Source: Nemopilema nomurai (taxonomy: Eukaryota; Cnidaria; Scyphozoa; Rhizostomeae; Rhizostomatidae). From it: 64,000 nucleotides of DNA. The stretch is from contig ML133426.1 of assembly GCA_003864495.1 (NCBI GenBank), positions 62,001 to 126,000 on the forward strand, given 5' to 3'. Within the stretch, counting starts at the first letter, position 1. Each line of letters opens with the position of its first letter. The notes beneath the pieces were generated by a model, which saw only the letters and a list, made by a program, of their open reading frames with translations, did not search any database and was not told the origin of the DNA. Shown piece after piece: positions 13,113 through 25,100 of this stretch. Position numbers and translations under genes: made by a program.

Positions 13113-16100
13113 CTGCAGTTGCGAAAGGAGAAGAAGAATTATACCAGAAAGCAATTCGAAGCAATCGCGATGCAATAAAACAGCAACTTAGAGGATGAAG
13201 TCCTAAGCAAGTCCGGAAGTAGTACCACAAGCCACATACAAATCATTAAAGGATTTTCCCCGCAAGGTTCGAAATAGTGAACATTCACTCATCAAAGATT
13301 ATAAGTAATAACCCAAAAGAAAGAAAAATTCCAACAGAGGAAGAAAAACTTGCGGCAGCACTTTGAAGTGGTTCTACAATCAGCAGGGGAGTTGCTTGAA
13401 AAATGGTGGCACTGATCAACAACGAACTGAAATTTTACGAAATAAACAGATCGAGGTCCAAGGTCCAGGCACACGATTCACGAACAATCCAAAATTATAT
13501 AGTACTTATTGAGGGGACGAGTTGGGGGTAATTCCGAAAGGTGTAGGTAGCCCACCGTGAAGAGAATAAGCGTGCACACGTACTTTACAGAGAGGGCAAG
13601 GGGGGAAATTATAAAAAAATGAACAACGAAGATCGAACTACTGAAGTCATTGATCTAGTAGGTAGAATGCGCATGCGCACATACAACTCGTAGCTAAATG
13701 GCTCGGATCGGACACTTTTGTTCTAAACAATGGAGGTAAGATCTCATCTCCCCAACAAGAACATGCACCACGCCCCTTCATTCTTTCATTGCGCAATTTT
13801 CAATCGACGAAGAATGATTGTGATCATGGAAAGAAGTCTCGACTGTGTTAAAAACAATGGTATCCAATGCAGTTCTACACCATAGTTACCGATACCACAA
13901 AAAATATGCTTACACTGAATTTCTTCAAATATTCCTTGAGAATTTAAGCCATGTTGTAAAATAATTAAACAGAAATTCAAAACTCGAGAGTCCAAGACGC
14001 GCAATACATATGATAATTGCAATTTTCTGGAAGCCCGTTAGATCGAAGGATAATGTTCCAGAATTTCGAGATTTAGGCCCCGTTTGCACGAGAGAAAAAG
14101 GAACGGATCCGGAGGTATGATATGGGTACGATGCACAAGCGTTTACACGAATCTCTCTTTTTAAGCATGCGCAATGACAATGTGTTTGTTAATTTTCAAT
14201 TTGGAGGTCTCGTTTCACTGGCGTGCCTTTGCGGAGCCGTATCCACCCGTTTACACGGCGCCGATGAAGGAACGGATCCAAATGGATTCGCTCTCTAATC
14301 GTACCCAAAAAGGTACGGACCTCTCCAAGAAAAGATACGGATCCTACCGTGCCCGTGTAAACGCAAGGCCTATCGTAGCCAGTTTGGGTACGGATCTATG
14401 CGGATCCGTTCCCGTGTAAACGGGGCCTTAGGATTCCTCAGAATAAGAACTGGAAAGGAAATACTATTACATGTATAATTAGAATATTTAACAAATATTT
14501 TCAAAGTAAATATTTTTGGCCAATTTCGAAGTCGTTTATCATATGAAACGAAACAAGAAAACAACGAGGTGTATTACAGACCTCGGTGAGCACGTCCGTA
14601 GCCACCCTTTTCAGTGACGGGGGCTCATCAGCCTTTTTAGAAACCAGAGGATCATCTTCTACGTCATCATTGTCATCAAGGCGTTTAACGTAGCCATCGT
14701 CGCTTTTACCGAAAAAAGACCTGAAATAAATTGATTAAAGAACAATTAAGATTTGTTGCACTCGATATACAGCATGCAAAAGAAACATAAAACTGGAGGA
14801 TATTTTCAAAATATGCGAACATAAAATGGCTTTTTGTTTCTTCTCCTACTTCCCTCGATAAATATCGAACAGTTGGTGAGCACTCTACATCGGTCAAATT
14901 CAAGTTTCTTTTTTTTCACTGAGACAGGAATTGTATCTGTTTGTAATAGGGCACAGGGAAGCTTTTGACTACAATTTTAGGAAATCATTCTACTATAACT
15001 TTAAGACCCCTAACGATAAAGAAAATGACTGTGAAATCAGGGCAAAATGCAGCTTCGCACAGGGAAGCCTTTTGACTACAATTTTAGGACGAATGGACGG
15101 GGCTTGTGATGGAAATGTTGACCAATTTCTTGGTCAGGTGTACCGGGTCACGGTCCCTTTATATTTGGTGCCCTGACCCATACTTGAAAGATGAAAATGA
15201 AGGAGAAATCGAAAACTTTTTTTACGATCAATATATTTTCATCAAACTTAACGTATCAAGAATATGCAAAATATTCAATAATGATCCGTATCTAATACAT
15301 TTTAATCCCATTAATATAAAAAAATAAGCACATATTCATGGCTATTCAAGCATTAATTGCTGAAGCTCTCTTGTTGCTATTTCTTTCCCCCAATCATCCC
15401 GTAGGGTATAAATTGCAGCCATAGGCGGAAAATACCCCAGGGAAATCGTTGCATATTAAAAGAAGAGGCTCGAAAAATTCCCCGGCAAAATTTGCATGAA
15501 AATTCATTGATAAAATATCTAATCAAAATACTTTTTGCTTCTCTGATGAACAGTTATTCTAATTTTTCAATAATAATTTAAACTAAGGGCATGTGCCATA
15601 CTGTCAGAATTAGTTGTATTGAAGGGGAAGAACTTCAGAATAAAACAGAAAAGTGGCAACCCTAGAAAGTCTGCGCATTGACCCATCTTGTTAAAGGCAT
15701 TGAGTCATAGTGTCTGTCTGTTTTCACGTGATCAGACATCAACTACAAGGCTATAACATCATGTGTGCAATTGCTTGACAGCCAATCAGATTCGCGAAGC
15801 TATCATAAATACTTAGCAATATTTTGAAATTGGGTGTACGCTTTCCATTCACCATGACTCAATGCCTTTAAGCAATAGCGGAATTATCAGGCCAACATTC
15901 AAAATTTCAGGCGGGCATTTCTTTCACCAGCGCTCTTTCTGATACTTAGTTCGCAATGGCAGAGATGGATTTTCGATGTCAACAGAGTATGAAAGGAATC
16001 TTTGCAGGAAAACGACATGGCATGCCCCCTTAGACTCATCTAGGCAATGGCTTCTAAATGGGCAGAGCTGCTGCCCTGTGGCTGCCTTTTGAAAGTGTGG

Positions 16101-19100
16101 TTTGGATAAACGAGTCCCTGTGTTCGAGTAGGGTCGCTGAAAATCAGTCACGCCAACACGAGGTCCTATTTCCCCTGTGTCCACTGCGTGAAAAGCAATG
16201 ACTAATCTCATTAAGTATGACGTCACAATGCCGGTTGCGTTGATTGACTGATTCGATTGCTTTCGTGACCTTGTAATCACGAGATGCTCCGGAAGGCGTA
16301 ACAATATACTGACAATAACAGATCTGGCTGTGAAAAAATTTCCCAATACAAAACCGCTAATCTAAATATAATAATTTGAAATTTATTCCCTAACAAATGT
16401 TATACTTTCATCTTCTTTCGATTGAGTTTCGGGCTTCGCAACACGGCCCCCTGCGTCTGCACGATGACCTTGATGTTTTCCTTGGCAATCTTGTACTCGT
16501 CCTTTGTGAAGTGCTTCTGCAAAACCGGGTCAACAAAACTAAAAAACATATCGGCTGTTCTGGACAAGGTGAGCAGAGAGAGCATAAAACTGTCCGGCTT
16601 GCACTCCTTCAACGAAACCTGCTTCATTTCGGCTTCCAACACCTCTTCAAAACTGCTGTCTTTCGTGGGGTACTTGTGGAACATGCCAAAGAAGCCCGTG
16701 TGAACGTCGCCCAGGATCTTTCGCTTGACCAAGTGCTTCAGCGTGACTGAGACACAGCACTCGCGTTCCTCCCGCTCGAACCAGTCTTTGAGCAGCTTGT
16801 TCCGCTCGGGATGTGCCTTGTGGTGGGCTACGATGTGGTTGAAGCCAGCGATGTCGAGGTACGTTCCCGTTGCCGTCGGGTCGATGACCTTGACAGCCAG
16901 CTTCTGGTGCTGCTCACAGCCCAGGTGTGCAGTATCTTTGATCAGCTCGATCTTGTCACGTACGACCAGATCAATAAGCACGGCAGCGAACGCCCCAGTT
17001 CTGAGGTGCATGCTCGACTTGCTCCCATCCAGCCCTCCAGTGCCAGTGTTGTGCCAGAGGAGAACATAGGCCTCGGAAAGGTTCAATGGCCGCTTCTTGA
17101 ACACCGCTTTGTCGAAGTCTTTGCATGTAATGATAAGGCGAACGGCGTCGCAAAACGAGTTGAAGCAGGCGTCCTGTTCTGCAAGCAACGCCGCTGGAGC
17201 GCCGACCGCCGCCCCTGCTACCGCCATGTTGTCTTCCACTATTAAATCGACACTACGGTTGAGGAGCTCTGTTATTTATTGCTCTCTGAGAACAAAGGCA
17301 GCTGTCATCGATCGAGTGCTTGACGAAATGCATTGTGAAGCAGAACAACAGCGAGTACGTGTGTTGAGCAAAACACGTTACGACCACAAAACAACGACAA
17401 TGGCACGGAGCCCGTTAAAGGCTTTACAATACAATGCCTCTTCCTCTTCCGAGAAACTTGATTCGAATTTTCAACAGGAAAAGCTTACGATACCAGAGTA
17501 TCCACAAAATCTTGACGATCAAGAGTTTTCGCAACAGGTTTAATTGCTCCGGCCTACTACCCACGGGCAATCAAGGGAACAAATTGCACTTCAGTGTTAT
17601 CCAATCAGAGGTATTGTATTTCACGCCTGCAATTCAAAACCTGTTTGAACAAGGGAAACCTGAATAGGGAATATCGTCCAGGCAAGAACTTTAACCTGAA
17701 AATTCGTGATTTTCAAGACCTTTTTCAAAATTTTTTCAATTTCAAGACCTAACATTACACCCCTTTTTCAAATTAAAACAAATTAAATAAAGACAGAAAT
17801 TGCTCAGCAAAAATTGCGAGATTTTTTGTAGAGATACTTTCACGAAATAATGTTTGCCACTGCCTTATTTTAAAAAAATCCATATTTTTGCATTAACAAA
17901 ACCCAAAGGGCCATCTTAGTACTTTGAAAAGTTTTCTGTCTTCTAAATATTTTAGGAATGTTTTCAATAAGTGCTCTATGGTGCAAAAAACTGCTTTAGA
18001 AGCAAGGGTCTATTATAGAGGATCAGAGAGATTAATTCCCTGGTTACCGGTGACCCTTAATTTTCTGCACACCTGCTGGCCAACATGGGCCAGTGAGAGG
18101 TAACACCTGTGGAAACACAGCGCCGGATTGGAATAGCACTGGACCTGCTGACTAAATATCGCACTAGAAATTTAACTACACACTTTTTATAAGAATGAAG
18201 TCTACAATTGAACATTGAAGCTCAAATTGCTAAAATCTAAAGATATAATACCTTTAGGCTCCAAATGGAAATTTTTAAAGATATTGAGGGAAAAAGTAAG
18301 GTGTGTGTGTGTGCGGTTCGGGGTTTCATTTGCACCAAGCTGAATAAATCCGAGGATCAATGTCTCTCTTTTCTACGAGTGAGGTAAAGTGAACAATGAT
18401 TCAAAACACTTTCATTTGCATTTTTCCCTGTGCCTCTCTAGTTACTCTTTGCCCTGTGCCAATTCTGATTTCTAAGTCTAAATAATCTAAACCTAAATTG
18501 AGTCTAAATAATACGGGGTTGCAGGATCATTAAAGTCCTGTGTGCCGGGCTGTTTATATGACTCCTGACTATTACCTTTATTTTATTCACTGAAAGATTC
18601 GGAGAACCGACGCAAAACCCTACGCTGTTTTAAAAAAATTAACAGTTTCCGGTTTCAAAGATCAACAGTATCAGAAAAGAGTTGTCATCAACTAGATTTC
18701 TATAATGTTATATAATTTGCCCCTCCTGCCCTCCTCCAGGAGCATCACCCTCCCCCCCCCCCCCCCCCCAGTGTAGGCGCCCCTGCACACAAGCATACTC
18801 TCACGCAATTCTTGTTTACGAGCTCTGAAGTACAAGCAACGTCTCGACTTTTCTTCCTTTACCACGTCGTGCGCCTAGCATGGCGTACGAGGACAAGCTT
18901 GGTTTGCCTAATAGAACTCCTCATAGTTAAAACTCAACCCTAACTTTAAACCAGGTAATAATCAGTGCCCTCGACGAGTGGGGAACCAAAGAGGACCATG
19001 CCCCACATTTTTGCAAACTATCCTTTTTCGAATTATTTTAATTAGTTATTTTCTCTGTATTTTTTTATAGAAGTCTGCCCACTCTCTCGCACATATTTTG

Positions 19101-22100
19101 TCCTCGACTGCCCAAACCATGTATTTTGTTTTCGCCCTGCTCTTAGACAGTATTTAAGCCGAGAAATTTACACCCTCAAAAATCTTGTTCATCAAACGTA
19201 TTCTCTAACACTAAGCATAGAAACCTTTATTGGAAAACAACCAGCATCGTGTTTAAACACAACCTTACTGCACATCCCTATGTAACGAAGGGCCTTTTCA
19301 GGCCCTGGAAAATCATCTCTGGATTTGAGTAAACTAGAGAATTCTACAAATCCTTGTAAATGGATATCTTGCGCATGGATAATCTGCGTTCTGATTACGA
19401 AATGGCTTGCAGACTGTCTGCTCCAATCCATTCAGGTTTCGTTCTACGTCAGAGGGATGGGGTCACCTCAGCAAGATTGTGCAATGACAACAAATATTGT
19501 ATCACTAACCAACTTCCTCTTTCTCTCCCTGTCTCTCCACAGACCAAGGTGGCAAGTTTATGACCAAACCGACAAAAATCGTTGATAAACAAATAACTCT
19601 CGCAGTCGTATGGTGAAGTTGATTAGAAAATTGAGGGAAAAGCAAGAAAGGAAGGGTTGGAGGAAAGCCACACAAAAAGATGGCTCTATCTGGTGCAATG
19701 CCAGGCTCAGTTTCCGCCTTACTGGCAGAGCAGGAATCGTGTTACGTGGATTTCGCAAACGCGCTGAAGCTTATTGTTACGTGTGAAGGTTTCGACAAAG
19801 AATCGGTCAAGAGTAGGCCATTAAACATCTCCGAATCCTACGTTCTGTTGTGGCAAAATATGGCAAGCGGAAGTATTGACGGGAAATCGAACATAAATCT
19901 GCGAGTTGGTGCCTTCGCTGCTGTACTTATAGACTTGTTGGTTCGCGACAAAATTGAGATTGTGAAAGACGAGACCCATCTGGGCAATGAGCAGCAGCAC
20001 AAATACGTAATGCGCGTTGTCGATTCATCAGCCACCGAAACGTATTTAGATAGCGCCGGGTTTAGCACCATTCTTGCCTACGAAATTTCGAATCCAGGAA
20101 GCCCGAGGGTGCTTGAGCGTTGGTTAGAAGAGGGCAGCGAGGATGCAGTAACCGCGACATTGGGGAATTTGGTCAAAAGGAACATTCTAGGGGATGTGCA
20201 CAAGGGGCTCTTTGGAACCTTGCACAAATACCCAACAAAAGACCCCAGTTACGAGAATGCCTTGGACACAGAGATGAAGCAGGTGTCATTGAAGGAGTGC
20301 AAACCAGATAGTTATATGCTTTCTCTGCTTACATTATCCAGGACAGCTGACCATCTGTTTACTTTTGTTGATCCCATTCTGCGCAAGCATTTCACCAAAG
20401 ATGAATACAAAGTGGCCAAAGAGAACATCAAGGTGATCGTGCAAACCCAGGGGGCCGTCATGCGCAGCCCCAAACTCGACCGCAGGAAACTGAAGGTGTC
20501 ACGATAGCTTGTGATTGTTCAACTAGAACAATGTTTTCCTTTTCCGCCCAATCAAACATGTCATTTATTCATTAATAAACACTTTATCACCATGACAGTA
20601 ATTCTTCCAGAAAACCTGCCTAAAAATCAAGACGCCTTCACAACGTCAAGCCGAAGCCGCGCATTTACTATTGTTGTGGTTGTTGTAGTTTTTGCTTTCG
20701 TTGTTGTAGTTGCCTGACCATAAAAATCAGCCGTCTCGTTGAATTTGCAAAAAGTTCCGATCCCTTTACTGTGTGCTGTTACAACAGAGTTCAACTTACT
20801 GTTTCAAGAAAATTCGAATAGCTTTGCTTGTAGGAAAGGAAAAGTTTTAAAATGCGCTAAGCAGAACTCCTAGGCTTGCGACTAAGTTGCAAAATCGATA
20901 TTACACGGTGCAACGGCCTAAGTTGCTAGCAATCGTCACAAGAAGCAGAATTGCATTCTACTTCAGGCAACTCTTGCGAATGCATTGCACTATACAGGGA
21001 TTGTAGCACGTTGCACGGAACAGCAAAAGCCTTTAAACAATGATGTACCGATGCAAGGGGTCATGCGCTGTGTAATTGTTTAAAAGGGATTGTTGTGAAA
21101 GGAACTTTCTAAACCAACAACATTTCCAACAAATTTATGAATTTGCATGAAAATGAGAATGCGAGAAAGTCCCGGTGGCTTAGTTATGTATTTCGTGAAA
21201 GGAAAATGATAAATTCTCTTCTTTGCATCAACCAATAAGCATTTAGTAATTGCTTGAAATCTTTTGGCCCTGCCGTGTGAAAATTTAAGTTGAAACCTCA
21301 ACTTCTGACAGTTTTGTATACGAGGGAGAAGTTTTAAGATTTTCTACTTTCAAAATTCAAGTGAGCACTATTCGAACAATATCAATATCAGTATCAATCG
21401 AAAAGCCTGCTTTTACCGCCGTGCTTTTCTCTTAGCGCCGCAGCGGCTCCACTCGTGACTCGTCTTAAAACTGTCGTCTTCAACGTGCGGCTACTAGTAT
21501 TTCAAGGCAGCTCACATGAAGTAAATGCGAAAAGCGCGCCGGTAACGGGTTGATATTAAATTACTGAGTAGTTCGGTATACGAACAGTTTTTAAAGAAGT
21601 GCCATGGTTTTCATGCGAAATAGTATTGAGTTCATTTTGGCGCACTAGAGGCACGACATACCGTAAATCCTCGAATTGCCCCCCCCCCTAAAAAAAGCCC
21701 CCCCCTCGAATAAGCCCCCACTCTAGAACTACAAATATTCAATAAGCCCCCCCCCCCCGAATAAGCTCGATTTGTTGATTTTTGACTCCTGAGGTTGCCT
21801 TTGGCATTTTAGTGAATTACCACAAAAATTTATATTTTTGTTAAACATTTAATCAAATGTTCCTTTATACTTAGGCTATTTTTTATATCAAGAAAAGAAA
21901 AAAAATTCAAAAATTATATTTTTATGTGGCATGGTCCAAAAAAATTTTATGAGCCCCGCCCCTCGAATATGCCCCCATCCAAAAATATCAAAAATAAATA
22001 AGCCCCCACGGGGCTAATTCGAGGATTTACGGTTAGCCTAAAACCTCTAGCAACAAGCACAATGTACAACGGCCTACAGCAAAAGAAACAATAAACGATA

Positions 22101-25100
22101 AACTGGAAGATTTTGGAAGTATTCTGACTCGGAAAATAGAAAATATAGAATAAAGAATTGTAAACAGTTTTATAAAATCTTTTCAATTTGAAAGAGTTTA
22201 GACGAGCGCAGCTTCTTTTCACAAGGAGGCGGGCGCTGAGATAGAGGCCCCAATTGTAGGCCGTGCCCTTGTTATGATAATTCCTGATTGCTGTTCCCTG
22301 GATGCGTTCCTATAAACAATTAGCAAGTGAATCCAGTGTGATTCTACCAACATGGACGAACCTGTTCGGCAACAAACTACATGCAACAATAAGTTTCTTC
22401 TTCATTTTGAAGGTACATAAACAGACATAGTTCAAAACGTAGGTGCATTGTTACTGGATTTAGCAATGGGACACAGATAGAACACAAACCATTCTGCTCA
22501 ACAAACTCTCAAATTTGTAGGTTGCAGGGAAAAACATATGAGTTTGAAATTAAAAAGAAGGTTGTTTTTCTTAAATGTGATGATTTTTTAGCTGGCGCTC
22601 AAACAATCAAATCATATTGATAAAATTAATTGGTTCTTTTTAATTTCGAGCGTCGATACCATCTCGTTCCCCAGGGTAGATTTGGATAAGGATATAACGA
22701 GACAATGATTTTCACACTTTATGAATCAGTTCTCACAAAGCCGACCCCAATATATTAAACTCCCTTTCATGAAGTATTAGCCGTCAGATATTGAAATTTA
22801 ATTCACAAATAAAACAAATTGTGTTCTTCAATTGACATGTGTTCTGTTGTGTCGGGACCAACTTTGAAGTTAACAAACGACTAGGGCGTTTCCATGCAAA
22901 AGTTAGCATTACTTTATTATTGGTGCTTAGGGTTTAATAACTTGGTTGCCTTCGATCTCTATAATATCCTTAAAGTTGACTTTATCTGAAAACTTTCCTT
23001 ACGATGCGGATAGAAACGGCGAACGTGGTTACAAACGGTACATTTTTCAATTGGTAGGGAATTGTGGGTAAAATTGACGCACGACATTTCATTTTGTAAA
23101 AGAGCCTGGGGCAAGTCCAAGGTATCAGTGCATGCGCAGCGGTGAAAAATTGTTATTGTAATGCTCAATGATATTATTGAAAATTGGTTAGGGAGAGCAA
23201 ACTTTTATATTTTAAGGGGGAAAGGGGCATACAGTTATCCTAAAGCCCCGGTTACACTATGCCGGATTTCTATTGGAGCGGAGTGGCTTTCTAATTTGTT
23301 CGTATTTGTATTAGACTCCCTCCCCATCAAAATCATCGAAGCGACACTTTGACAAATGTTTTTTAACACATCCCAACAGCAACTAAATATCACTACCTGT
23401 CCGGTGAAAGCCACCGCCTTTCTCGAAACTTTCGTTATTTTTCGTCAGTTTCGATTTGTGCTTGCAGAGACCTTACTTCGACCAGATCAATGAACAAACA
23501 AATTTGGCGCACTTTACGCTCCAGATTGCAAAGCGCACTGCATTGTGGACGAGAACTGCGTAGGACTATGGCGTAGGAGCAAACAGCGTCGCGGTATAAC
23601 TGCTACCCAAAATATCACTCTTCTGTGAAAGTCACTCCGCACTGTTCCGCTTCGATAGAAATCCGGTATAGTGTAAGTCTAGCTTATACATTTTCCTAAA
23701 AAACTTGTGTGAACAGGTTCGATCTGGTGTGAACAAAAATCGAGAACTGGGCGAACTAGCCCGGGGGACCTGTTTCGGTTTGCGTTTAAATTTGAAAGCT
23801 TTCATCTGGCTGGACACCAAACTTAGGCGCGCCTGGTTAGTTTGTTTGGAAACATGCAAACTTCATGGGGGCTTAGAGTTGGGCAGCTTGTCTTTAGCCT
23901 CTGCTTAGGTTCGCAAAACTGAAAAAGAAGACACATTCAGAGAACTAAAACCGCTCACCCACCCCTGCAACAAAAGCTCGGCGTGTTTTCGAGCTGAGCA
24001 AGCTCTCTTGTGCTTTAGCAGGACTTTTACACCTGTCTATTGTTCTAAGGTGTGAACAATTGAGGGTTCCCGAGCAACTATTACAAAAAGAGCTTTATTA
24101 CACGCAATTTGGATTCGATAAACGAAAAGAGCATCGATAGACGAGCTCCGGCATTTGGCGTAGAAAAGATGGCGATAGCAGGCCCAGGAATGGTTGCACA
24201 GGTTCTTGCAGAGCGAGATGCATGCTTCCATTCCTTCCAAAACGCGGTTCGACTTATCATGACATGCACAGACTTCGACAAAACAACTTTCAAGAAACGG
24301 CCACTGAGCCTATCCGAGGCCTATGTTTTGCTGTGGCATAACACAAGCACAAGCAAGATCGATGGGAAATCACATTGGAACCTGAAAGTGGGGGCTTCTG
24401 CCGCCATTCTTCTTGACCTGGTAGCACGGGATAAAATAGAGATTATCCCCGACAGCAGACACCTTCATTGCCAAGAGCATTGCAGCTTGGTGATCAGAGT
24501 GCTGGATGTGAAATCAACGAAGTCCTATCTGGATTATGCTGGGTTCAAGCAAATTGTCAATTACCATGAAAAAAAGCAGGGGAAAAGGTACCCTCTCAAT
24601 GACTTCTTTGCGGATCAAGACGATCAGTACACTGTAAGAATCATACTGAGAAATTTGGTGGAGAGGAGAATTCTGGGAGACGTCCTGTCGGGCATGTGTG
24701 GAATCATGCACAAATATCCGACAAAAGATAGAAGCTACGAGGCCACATTGGAATCGGAGATGAAGCAGGTGTCATTGAAGGAGTGCAAACCAGATAGTTA
24801 TATGCTTTCTCTGCTTACATTATCCAGGACAGCTGACCATTTGTTTACTTTTGTTGATCCCATTCTGCGCAAGCATTTCACCAAAGATGAATACAAAGTG
24901 GCCAAAGAGAACATCAAGGTGATCGTGCAAACCCAGGGGGCCGTCATGCGCAGCCCCAAACTCGACCGCAAGAAGAAAAAATACCCCCTTTTGCCATAAC
25001 AAACTCGGCATCGGTGGCAGCAGTTTAATGCTGATTTAAACCAGATACGGTTTCCCATTACTTGATTGTGAACGAACTTTTCAGCTTTTTAAGACTCACC

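Larger units (their letters stand above)
20508..24168. other. Spacer between GPP34 copies 2 and 3 with two inverted-repeat elements
   Basis: No gene recognised. It contains a GTTGTT-rich stretch just after copy 2 and the inverted-repeat elements at 21661-22032 and 23241-23686, annotated separately. Confidence 0.45.

Noticed and set aside
12801..13175. Separate hypothetical gene with a signal-like N-terminus
   Set aside because: The part upstream of 13112 is intron; the real exon starts at the CTGCAG acceptor and is the YJU2 C-terminus, shown by phase and the closing LGTYDS motif.
16397..17543. Several long plus-strand frames over GPP34 copy 1
   Set aside because: They are antisense shadows of the conserved minus-strand coding sequence and have no domains.
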